The translations under genes and the position numbers were made by a program. Under the pieces are notes generated by a model. It had not been told where the DNA came from. It was given only the letters and a program-made list of their open reading frames with translations, and ran no database searches. 59,746 nucleotides of DNA. It comes from Chara braunii. Lineage: Eukaryota > Streptophyta > Charophyceae > Charales > Characeae. Below, in pieces: positions 50,680 through 59,746 of this stretch. Position 1 is the stretch's first letter; the number at the start of each line of letters is the position of its first letter. The stretch covers positions 2,972,623 to 3,032,368 of the forward strand of contig BFEA01000060.1 in assembly GCA_003427395.1 (NCBI GenBank), read 5' to 3'.

Positions 50680-51940
50680 GAAAGTCGAAGCAGACTATTC
50701 GATCCACACTAGACAGAAAACCTTTTTTTTTTTTTTTTTTACTATAGACTGCAGGTTGACATCCATCATAAACCAATAAAGCACCCCCAAAGCAAAGAAA
50801 GATAAATCACAGCCAAAAAATACGCTCCGGACATGCCACTCGCACCACTCGCACCACTCCGGGGAATTTGCGTGTTTCAACTGAGAACTGTATACGAGGA
50901 GAAGTTATGCCTACCGTTTATCGACGCTTCAACGAGAAGCCATCTTTAGCCATTGTTCCCACCCCCCACCCCCCCACTATTCTCCTTCTTTTGTTTGTTA
51001 ACCCTCCCATCCTTTCCAAGGTTTGTCGACAAGTTTTAAAATTTTGATCCGCACATTTTAAATATTCTTATGTGTTTTGACTCCAATACACGGACCACGC
51101 CAGTCTTGACTTCGACTGGCATCTTGGACCTGTTGACTACCTTTTTTTTTTTCTTCTTCTTTTTTTTTCTTCTTCTTTTTTTTTTTAACATGCCCCACCC
51201 GAACAGAACGCCCAGTAATTATGGCCGTATCTGGACTGAAAGTTGCATCAAATACAGCTATAATGACCGGGCGTTCTATTCGGGTGAAGACGGTAGAAGG
51301 CAGTGAATGATTCCTCACGAAGCAACCTGTTGCCCCCAACAGTGTACTCTGGGAAGCGATCACAAGGAGGTAAAGGAGGTGAAGTATCACTCATATCCTT
51401 AACGTCTACACAGTAGATACCAAATTTTCAACGATGTTTTCCGGGAGCAAATGACCCGTGTACCCCAAGCAAACCCCAACAATCCATGTCCCCTATCGCA
51501 AGGTCTGCGCTTGCGTGTGGGGTTCAAGAATGGCCAATCCCCCTTGAGCCTTGGGATGGATGATGGAATCTCAGGCCACCCTACTAATAGGCTAATAGCA
51601 TGCATATTTTCGATGTCCCCTCGCGCCAAGAATGCAGCGATGTGTTTTTTTTCAATGCTTTCAGGGCAGTCTCGTTGAGGGGCCAGAGGAGAGATATGTG
51701 CCAGAGGGAGGCCGACACCACATTATTGATCTCCAACGCCTTCCCGAAAATTGAGGTTGGCTTGTGGCTCCAATTTATCAGCTTAGCCATGGCCGGGATT
51801 TTTATCCGCTCATCGTTGGTCATAGGCCAGCCTCAGGCTGTCATGATCATTCCTAACGCCTGCACTGGAGCCTCAAGGGGTAGCCAGGATAGGTCGGGGG
51901 ATTCTGGAGGGCGCCCCCCCGATGTTGGAGACGTCACAGG
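50680..51940. other. Unassigned sequence with one MITE
   Basis: Includes poly(T) runs and a CCGTCTTC-family MITE. 51400-51930 has normal sequence complexity with broken minus-strand frames (for example 51399-51629 and 51584-51823), possibly the remains of an element-encoded gene that I cannot name. Confidence 0.45.
51190..51293. mobile_element. CCGTCTTC-family MITE
   Basis: The right end complement, CCGTCTTCACCCGAATAGAA, is intact with TA after it. The left end is decayed (CCCCACCCGAACAGAACG). The interior GGACTGAAAGTTGCATCAAA matches the copy at 15992. Confidence 0.75.
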
Positions 51941-51944
51941 AAAC

Positions 51945-52548
51945 TTGTTTTCTATCTTCACTTGGCTGTGATTTGAAAGTTGGTGTTTAGATTCAGGATT
52001 GTTGATGACGTTTTTATTTTCGTGAAATATGCGAAGGACTGCTCATCTTCTTTGACAACCGCTCAAAGCATTGTGGATCTCTTTCGTAAGTTTTATGACT
52101 CCCATCTTGCACTTGAGCAAACTAATGAACGTGACTGTTGGGACTACATTGGCTATATGGTGAAAATCTTCAATGATGCATTGCCAAATTGTTTTGCTGC
52201 TACTCACAAAAAACGACGAGTGATTTCCAACAATTCCTGTCTGATTTTCCAAAGTCTTTAATGTTTCATTCGACAACAAGCGGTGACGGTTATCATATTT
52301 TTTGAATTTTTTTCTACATCAGGCCTAGACTTTCACTTTTATACCCTCTCGGCATCGAGTTTGCCCTCTTACTCACTTTGAAGCACAAGCTATGGCCGAC
52401 CGAAAGGGTATCTGGAGCACTACTTCGACTTCGCTCTTGTCAACTTTCCCAATATTTTTTTGGTTGCTTAGACCATAGGATCAAAATTTTAACAAGTTGG
52501 AAGTGGTTCCTTGTCAGGAATAAATTTGCGAGTGCAGTAACACATTGG
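51945..52548 (+). pseudogene. Reverse-transcriptase fragment, repeat copy 1
   Basis: An open stretch reads FRIVDDVFIFVKYAKD and, about 40 residues later, CWDYIGYMVKIFND. The VDD resembles the RT catalytic box and DYIGYMV the following strand. The DNA, including about 330 bp of downstream AT-rich sequence, matches 56196-56826 (CTATCTTC...TTGGCTG at the left, ACAAGTTGGAAGTGGTTCCTT at the right). No upstream RT motifs precede it here, so this copy is truncated. Confidence 0.6.
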
Positions 52549-53180
52549 GGCGTCGATTTAAGGGTCGTTATAAGTGACAATTGGGGAACTAACTTTTTAT
52601 TTTGTGGGTATTGAACCTTGAACCTTGTTATTTGGACCGTTGACGAAGCCTTGTTAGTTGACGCATATTGTTTTCCTTACCTACCTTGAATGGGCCTTAT
52701 CCCTGCACCGAGTGATTGATACTTGTTTGTTCGTAGAGGACTTTTAAAAATTTGTTTTCAGCAATCGGTAGCACTCAAACTCTATCACTATTCTTTGACA
52801 GACAGTCTCGCCCTGGTTCTTTTCAAACGACGATGACCTCTAATTCGTGGTTAGCTCCAATTTTCGAATTTGTTGCGGCGAATGATATACTATAGTAGTT
52901 TGAATAAGTGTTGTTGATATGACTTGATCTATGAGCGGATATTTTATTCGTCTTCTTCTTCTACTTTTGTTTTTCCTCTTCTTTTTTACTGGTTTCGATT
53001 GGATGCTTACTCTCTTGGTTGTCTATGGCTTGATGCTGCCAAATTGTGCCAATGATTGAAATTCACGAATTGCCTTTGTTGCAAACTAATTCCATTCATG
53101 AAGTAACCTCCGTGGGAATTACACTACGAGATAGTGTGGCTTCGACTGTTTATTGATTGCATCGTCATCTTCGTAGTTCG
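52549..53180. other. AT-rich spacer of the decayed retroelement
   Basis: No open frame or motif. It lies between the repeat copy and the gag-like region and may be the 5' end of the second element copy. Confidence 0.4.
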
Positions 53181-53189
53181 AGTCGCCTA

Positions 53190-54290
53190 CCATGGCTTTT
53201 AACGTTCCTACCTCTACTATAGCCAGAACGTGCTTTAAGTGTGGTGTTCCATGATATTTCGCTAGATAGTACCCTCATCCTAAATCTACTCATCTTCATA
53301 TTGCTATCGTTCAGACTCAAGCTCCTCTACTCGCTTTTCCTTTTGCGTCAACCTCTGTGATTATTGGTAATGTGGCAGCTCAGTACACAAAAGGGAGAGG
53401 ATGGTACCAGACAACTTGAAGGCACCGCCTTGAGTACCTAAAAGACACCGTGATACAAATGAAGACGCACATCGAAGCTGAACGAGAGAAAAACAAATTG
53501 GCAGAAGAAGAGAACGCAAAAGAGAAGCAAGAAGAAGAAGAAAAACCTATGAGAGAGAAGAAAGAACGAAAAACTTTGCAAGCGTAGTTGATCGAGGCTA
53601 TGAACCCGAAGCTCGATATGGTGTGTGAAGTTTTACGCGCCGACAAACTATCAGGTGTTTAGCTCAACAGGGATGTGGAGGTGCTAAGGCATGAAGTAGA
53701 AATGCTACGTGGTTGGAAGGCTCAAGTTGGTTTGCCAAAAACTATGTTGCAAGGAAAGACAGTCAAAAGTGATACAGTGCTCTGAGTCGCTAAGCTATTG
53801 GCAGAGCAAGACAAGATGAAAGTCAAGCTCAACGAAGCATTAGCGGCAAAGCGGAGGCTTGAAATGGTTGAAAAGAAGATGGACAAGATTCGACATGCAA
53901 GTGATGAAGCGCATGCAGATGCTGAAAGACGACAACACGGCGTTATAAGACTTGACAATAAAAAGGGTGCATTCAACAACTGACTTGCCATGTTGATGCC
54001 TCTCGCGCAAGCAATGCTTCATCCACCTACTACTACTCCTATCAAGTCTTCGACTATGAAAATGGACTACAATCAGTTGATTGATATTCACTATTTGAAA
54101 GTCAATATACTTAAGGACACGTGTGTCAACAACGGAAAAGTTTTTATCATGGAAACACGTAAGTTGCTTGGGCATTCGAATAAGGATGATCTAGTCGCAA
54201 TTTGTGTATTCCACTATAAAGCGGACGCTTGAAGATATTTTCTTGCAAAAAGTGTCACAAACCTTTTCATTTACCCAGGAAGACATTGTT
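53190..54290 (+). pseudogene. Decayed gag-like region with zinc-knuckle remnant
   Basis: Around 53228 a frame reads CFKCGVP, then a stop, YFAR, a stop and YPHP, which is a CCHC knuckle whose His, last Cys and one Gly are changed. It is followed by a long charged coiled-coil-like stretch (EAEREKNKLAEEENAKEKQ..., then LNEALAAKRRLEMVEKKMDK). The stops are TAG or TGA, each one C-to-T or G-to-A step from a sense codon. Composition differs from the gypsy gag at 33 kb, so this is another element family. Confidence 0.55.
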
Positions 54291-55589
54291 GATGATTTCA
54301 AGGATCTTGGCAAAAAAGATGATAATGTTATCAAAGATCGCGAGAGAAACTTAATAACATCTTAGAGTCTAATCCCAGACGTAACTTCCTTATGGAGCAT
54401 CACGCCGTGTTGTCGTAAGTTGAAAACTACTTCCTCTCTCTTATATTATACAGCTTTGAATTCTCTTTCGCACGTAATCGTCATCACACTCATTTTGTGC
54501 CAATAATTTCTCTGGCTACCAATTTTTCTACGTGTATTTAGGAGTGGTGGCAATGTCGTAGGGATGGTGATGAAGGATCGTTAGTCTATGTTTTGATTCT
54601 TCTATTATTTTATACCACTCGGGTGTGATAAACTTCGCGCATCAAAAGGTTGGCTTGTAGACTCGAACGACTTAGTAATTACCTTTTATTTAGTTGTCCG
54701 ATTTTGTTGTTATTTTTCGTTTCTTAAAGCACATACGAGTTGCTTGTAGAGCACACCTTCTTCTCGACATTCGTTACTCTCTTCGAATCTCCATCAGCTA
54801 ATCGCTGCTAATTTTGTGATCCAGACTCACTTTGATAAGCGCATAAGGTTTCGTTTTCATCTCATTGTGTCTAAAATTATTTCATGTCATTTTGGTATTC
54901 CTGTTCGCAAAAGGTTTGATCATATGTATTACTTATGATGAATTGTTTTGCAAGAGTGAGATTCTTAAGCTTTGTGCTTTGGTCATTCAAAATTTTGGTA
55001 TTGACGAGGCATGAAAACCTTTTTTTATTCGGCGTGTGTACATCGTCTAGTGGAAAAATTGCAATGTTGATAGTTATCTCTATAGTTTTCGGAATGATGC
55101 GAGATCGAACTCTTTAGGTTGTGTTGTGATTCAATTGATTGTTCGCTTCCTCGTACCAATGGACATGTTTTCTTCATCGCAATTGCACTTAATCTCTCTC
55201 CTCTTGTATGAGCAACCCCAAAAATATTATACGGCATGTTGCCGATAGTAATTTTTTTGTTATAAAGAAACATGTTATTGATTTTTTTTTGTCATTCCCT
55301 GAGTTCATTTCTCCATGTCTTCCGTCTTGTTTGTCTACTACATCTTAAGGAGTTGTTTAAGTGACACTTCCGGTGGAGATTGTGATGCAACCCATTCTTT
55401 GACTTCCCTTCGACATCATCTCAATAAAATTGACAGACGTAGCTTGTTATCCGATTGATCACAACTTCGGTGATTCTTATGTTTGTTATCCAAAAGTTTA
55501 CGGTCAAGGCATGAGTAAGTTATTTCTTATTATTCGTCTTTCGGACTTTTTCCTTCATCTTGAGGATAGTCTCAGTGCTATTATTCAAG

Positions 55590-56440
55590 GATATAAGACA
55601 TAGTAGGTGGAATCCAAAGGCTAAGTTAGGAGAAATCTATTGTCTACCTAAACTCAAGGATCTTAGTCGTTGGCGTCTAATGTGTGCTTCTTTTACAAAG
55701 GGTGGAGAAAAGTTGGGTATGTCATTAATAATTTTTTTATGTAGTCCGCCCGAGGATTATCGCTTCAATCTATAACTTACCGTTGATTTCAAGTCAGGTA
55801 TTGGCTTGATCAACCAGGGTATCAAGGAGAACAAACAACTCTTTGGTGTCTTCAATTATGTCAATGAGATGTTTGGAAACCTGTTACACGTTTCTATCTT
55901 ATCTGCGTTGAGATGCATTACAAACTATTGAATACGTGAAGGGTACAAGGGTATAAGGGTGAGATGAAAAGAAAAAAAAAAATGCACGAGAAGGTCGCCA
56001 GATGTATGAAAGAGCAACGAAAGAATGTTTGGCCTTTTCTGAGTTTCTCAACCATCTTTCGTTTTTTCGTATCATATAGAAAACACCTTCGTCATGGCTT
56101 CTAGACATCTGTTGCAACAGACTACAAATATTCCAATAGGTAAGACTGTGAGTTGAGCATTCGCTTGTTTGTTGTGTGCTTTTAACGAGTTCATTTTTCT
56201 ATCTTCGTTTGGCTGCGATCGGAAGTTGGTTTTTGGATTCAGCATTGTTGATGACGTCTCTATTTTTGTGAAATATTCGAAAAAGGAGTCCTCATCTTCT
56301 TTGATGATCGCTCAAGGCATCATGAATCATTTTCATGACTATTATGACTCTTATCTTCCACTCGAGAAAACTGATGGAGGTCACTGTTGAAACTACATTG
56401 GTTTTATGGTGAAAGTCTTCAATAATTCATGTCACATTCT
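55590..56440 (+). pseudogene. Reverse-transcriptase region, frameshifted
   Basis: Pieces in two or more frames give RT-like blocks in order: YCLPKLKDLSRWR (55640-55680, like motif 1), LFGVFNYVNEMF, NIPIG (about 56130, like the GIPxG block) and FSIVDDVSIFVKYSKK (about 56240, catalytic box), then YIGFMVKVFN. The R/F-x-VDD plus IPxG combination is unlike the gypsy YLDD enzyme. It recalls Penelope-like or other non-LTR RTs, but I cannot assign a family from this much damage. Confidence 0.5.
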
Positions 56441-56826
56441 TTGTGCTCCTCCTCACAAAACTCAACCGGTGATTCCCGCTCCAGTCTGATTTTCCAAGGT
56501 CTCTAAGATTACTCGTCATATTGGCGCGAATTTCACGGTTATCATATATTTTCTTTGTTGCGTTAAGACTTTCACTTTTATACCTGACCTCGCGTTTGTC
56601 TTCTTACTCACTTTAAAAGCACAATTTATGGCTGAGAGGGTATCTGAATCAATACGTCGACTTCACCATTGTCAACTTGTCTACGTCCTCTAGGACGTTC
56701 TTCGGGGTCTGGGAGCACAGGATAAGAAGAAAATGTTTCACAAACCTTTCCATCTAATTTAAGTTATTTAACAAGTTGGAAGTGGTTCCTTGATATGAAG
56801 AAATGTGCGCGGTCAAAACACATTGT
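56196..56826 (+). repeat. Direct repeat copy 2 of the RT fragment
   Basis: Pairs with 51945-52548. The two copies are diverged by substitutions and indels. A SINE body copy begins about 12 bp beyond its end. Confidence 0.75.
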
Positions 56827-56837
56827 GTGTGCTGTGA

Positions 56838-57000
56838 GTGTCGGCCATAGACACGGTTGTTACTTGATGGGGGGGCAGGGGAAGTAGATGGGAGGCGCAA
56901 CTACCGACAAAATGCTCGATCTTTGCATTAGCCGCCGCCCCTCCCCGGCCAGCGGCTCCACCCTACTCCCTGACCACCGCCCCCTCAATTGTGAGAAGTA
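56838..57000 (+). mobile_element. SINE body copy, 5' truncated
   Basis: GTAGATGGGAGGCGCAACTA, AAAATGCTCGATC, CCACCCTACTCCCTGACCACC align with the 3' half of the SINE at 57121-57450. The tRNA-like head is missing. Confidence 0.7.
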
Positions 57001-57120
57001 GCTATGCTTGTTGGGGTCTCCTGTAGAGACTTAGGAGTAGTGGTAGCTAGGTAGTGAGAGGTGAATTGATAGCTTAGCCCAAAAAAAAAGGAAAGGGAGG
57101 AAGGAAAAGAAAAAGGAGCA

Positions 57121-57450
57121 AGCGGCCTAACTCAGTTGGCTAGGCATGCAAGTGGCATTCAAGAGATCATGGGTTCAATCCCCACTGACCACCTGTGGCA
57201 CTCTTGGTGCCAACCATTGCCCCCCCTTTTTTGGTATTGGTATGGTCTTTGGCGACCATGGTTGTGCGCGCGTGTGTGTGTGGGTTGTGTGTGCTGTGTC
57301 GAGAGTGCTGGTCGCAGACACTGCTGCTACTCGATGGGCGAGGGGGAAGTAGATGGGAGGCGCAGGTACTGGCAAAAATGCTAGGCTTTTGTGTCAGCCT
57401 CCCCCACCCCACCCGGCAGCCCCACCCTACTCCCTGACCACCAGCCATGA
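57121..57450 (+). mobile_element. tRNA-derived SINE
   Basis: Box A (CTAACTCAGTTGGCTAGGC) and box B (GGGTTCAATCCCCA) head the element at 57126-57183. The body includes CTACTCGATGGGCGAGGGG and GTAGATGGGAGGCGCAGGTA and ends CTCCCTGACCACCAGCC. It shares body motifs with 56838-57000 and with the minus-strand SINE at 13395-13835. Confidence 0.75.
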
Positions 57451-57455
57451 TTAAC

Positions 57456-57610
57456 TCACCAGTATTTCCTGAAGTCGTACCCGTATACAAGCCACGATTT
57501 TAGGAAAAGTACGGGCCACTACAGGAGCGCCCAAATTTATTCGACTAGAAACGTTTCTTCTTCTATATCTTTGTTCCGTGGCCGATAGCTGGGCCAAGTA
57601 CTGGCGGTTT
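57456..57610. mobile_element. Dispersed repeat shared with 50.4 kb
   Basis: CCAGTATTTCCTGAAGTCG, CAAGCCACGATTTTAGGAAA and CACTACAGGAGCGCCCAAA match 50425-50545. It ends AAGTACTGGCGGTTTAA, the inverted family end. Confidence 0.6.
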
Positions 57611-58590
57611 AAAAACAGGTCCAGCGTCCCTTGTTCACATTTGAGACTGAAGGAGCGTACTCAGGCACAAAGGAAAAGTAGGGAAGAACACAGGTAATTC
57701 CAACGCTGACCAATGATGTTGCTGTGAACTACTCACCCCAACCCCCGCCCTTCTGACGAAAGGCCAATGTGAAAGCACTCGCAAACCGGCTGGGTGAGTA
57801 CACACCCCAATCTTTGTTTCCCCAGCCAGCAGCTCGGGAGTCGTGGTGGGACCTTTCCGCCGACCACCACGCCAGGTGAGTGGGTCCCGGCTCTAGGCGT
57901 CCAGTCTCCACACCTCTGTCATCTTTTACTCACCTCCCAAATTGAATCGCTAACGACCATGTGCACCACAAAATGGTCGCACATCGCCCGCCACACCCCC
58001 TTGGCCTGGATACTGCCAGAGTGAGTGGACTTGGAGTGAGTGTCTGCAACAAGGGGGCATTGGGGTGAGGTTGTGTCGCGAGTACTCGTCCCGGCAGGTG
58101 AGGGTGGGTGAGTAGTGCATCCCGCCAGGTGAGGAGGGGTGAGTAGTGCATCGAGGCCCGAAGAATGAACGAGTGCACGGCTCCCACAACAAATCATTTG
58201 CCATCCACACACCTGAGCTGCCCGAGGCACGTGTCTGAATCCCCCTCTACGGTTCCAGGAGGATGTTTTTTTTTTGACAATAATCGCGTAAAAGGTTTTT
58301 TTTTGAATTCAGTAAATGGAGGCTACGCTGTAGCAATTGCAGGTCATATAGCTTTTCTTCCTAAGAGTCTTCGAAAAAGCCGAAAAGTTTTTCATAGTCA
58401 ATTGAGAATGTTCTCAATCTTAAAAATGAATCCAAAAATTTTGAATATCGTAGTCAAAGAAATTGGCGATTTTTTTCCCATTTTGTTTTTGTCACACGTT
58501 TTGAAATACAGATAAACACAAAGCGGCAGAGCGACTACCCCCTTTCCTCTCTTAATCATTACACAATCAGCGTGGTGAAATTGCACTAAT
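57611..58590. other. Unassigned sequence, no gene supported
   Basis: Short GGTGAG(G/T)GGGTGAGTAGTGCATC repeats lie at 58095-58155, then AT-rich sequence. Nothing recognisable. Confidence 0.5.
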
Positions 58591-58595
58591 CGCTG

Positions 58596-58714
58596 CCGTC
58601 TTCCCCCTAATAGAACGTAAAGTCGTTATGGCTTCATTTGGGAGTACCTTTCAGTCCAGATAGATACAACAATAATGACTATAGGAATATAGGTTCTATT
58701 TTGGGGAGGACAAC
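58596..58714. mobile_element. Degenerate CCGTCTTC-family MITE
   Basis: CCGTCTTCCCCCTAATAGAA on the left, GTTCTATTTTGGGGAGGAC on the right. Confidence 0.6.
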
Positions 58715-58918
58715 AGGGCCACAGTTGCAAGTTCACACTACTGTACTATAACATTTCGGAAATTCGGACAGAACTGGCCCATAACCATAACCATGGTCCA
58801 ATCCGTATTAGGGAGAGGATCTGACACTGTGTGTGTATGCGCTGACAGATAATTCCATTGTTTGTGCCATACTTGCCGCCTCCCTACGAGGTTTTCATGT
58901 TGTTATGAGTCGTCGCTA

Positions 58919-58960
58919 CCGTCTTCCCCCGAACATAACGCACCCTGAAAATTAAAAGGG
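58919..58960. mobile_element. Single end of a CCGTCTTC-family MITE
   Basis: TA then CCGTCTTCCCCCGAACATAA and CGCACCCTGAAAATTAAAA matches the left end of the 46674 copy. No opposed end follows. Confidence 0.6.
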
Positions 58961-59746
58961 CCTTTACCCGATTCAGACCCTGTTCAGCAAATGCAGCCTA
59001 GAGGGGTCACTCGCCAGGGCCCAACTCGTGAAAGCAGATCAAAAGACAGGTTCTCTGGGTCAAAAGTCACATCCTAGTTTAACCAAAAGCCAATGTCAAA
59101 CGTCATAGTTGTGCCCCTGAACGAACAGTTGCAATGTTTAGATTTGGAGGTCGCATATGTTCGTCCAGAGGGTGTGCAAGTAATGTCTGTTCAGGTTTGT
59201 CTGTACGTGCAGTATGTGTGCCTGTTCGTACAGTATGAGTGTCTGTTCGGATAAAATGTGTGTCTGTCCAAAAGGAAGTCAAAGGACAGGTTCCTTGTTT
59301 TTGTCTAAGTCTAATATGGAGTCTAGATTCAGACACCCAGTCCGAAATCCATGTTAGATGGCCGCAGCAGCAGAAGACCCTGAGGGGAAAATACTGGGAC
59401 ACACACATATGCATGGGTCTGGGACTGAGGAAGGCCCGAAGTGCCAATACAGGCCAATGCAGACCTCGCCAAGGGAGGCCAGCAGTATAAAGCAATAGGC
59501 CAGCCTCCCTTGACATCAGATTTCCACTGGCATATTGGCGTGGAAGTGTTGTAGCACTTGTGCGTTAGCTGGCTGGATGAGCGCTAGCAGGAGAAGCTGC
59601 GCCGAGAGGAAGAAGGTTGGGCGCTGACCTGCAAGAGGCAGCCATAGCTGCGCCAGCATGTTAGTAGTAGTAGAAGGGTTAGTCAGTAGTCTACAGTGAG
59701 TAGCATTCAAAGTAGATCTTCGTAGTAGAAGTGTGCATGTATGGTG
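58961..59746. other. Unassigned sequence, no gene supported
   Basis: Contains loosely repeated GTGTGTCTGTTCGTACAGTATG units (59165-59275). Open frames on both strands overlap and carry no known domain. Confidence 0.5.

Noticed and set aside
51584-51823. 79-codon minus-strand frame as a gene
   Set aside because: It is adjacent to other broken frames, and I cannot identify a domain or splice structure. Left as unassigned.
53380-54232. Reassigned stop codons (alternative genetic code)
   Set aside because: The frame has several TAG and TGA codons, but the zinc knuckle is also damaged by the same type of transition, and the transporter gene uses standard codons and a TAA stop. Decay is the simpler reading.

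Overview
This is a eukaryotic nuclear scaffold, very probably from the green lineage. It has GT-AG introns of 1.3 to 11.8 kb, U6 snRNA retrocopies, a Ty3/gypsy element, tRNA-derived SINEs, several MITE families and dense microsatellites. The single host gene I can piece together is an MgtE/SLC41-type transporter, a family more typical of algae than of flowering plants. A repeat-rich streptophyte alga such as Chara would fit, but the organism is an inference. The scaffold carries N gaps and two Nextera mate-pair junction adapters, so it is a draft assembly.

Layout. 1-2.1 kb is microsatellite. 2.5-4.2 kb is GC-rich, with G-box and CRE-like sites and a TATA motif at 4.39 kb. 5.6-8.3 kb is a stack of small elements: a tRNA-like head, a hAT with an 8-bp target duplication, a SINE, two foldback MITEs, and a U6 copy split by a 400-bp MULE-like MITE with a 9-bp duplication. 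8.45-13.4 kb is a composite repeat with inverted arms. It contains four hammerhead-ribozyme motifs, two of them structurally intact; degenerate relatives lie at 2.1 and 50.2 kb.

14.8-45.2 kb is one gene on the + strand: six exons that join in phase into a 416-residue protein ending in a single MgtE membrane domain. Its introns hold U6 copies, MITEs, a SINE fragment and, in intron 2, an antisense Ty3/gypsy element of about 8.7 kb. The LTRs of that element are almost identical, yet its pol is broken by stops and frameshifts.

45.2-51.3 kb holds a U6 retrocopy with a poly(A) tail and target duplication, MITEs, simple repeats and tandem repeats. 51.9-56.8 kb holds decayed reverse-transcriptase and gag-like sequence, with a direct repeat of about 600 bp. 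56.8-59.7 kb holds a SINE family and MITE ends.

The most notable content is the hammerhead family. Two consecutive motifs in the same orientation lie 336 nt apart, as expected for a self-cleaving tandem repeat that could release small RNAs, like plant retrozymes or the ribozyme-bearing ends of Penelope-like elements.
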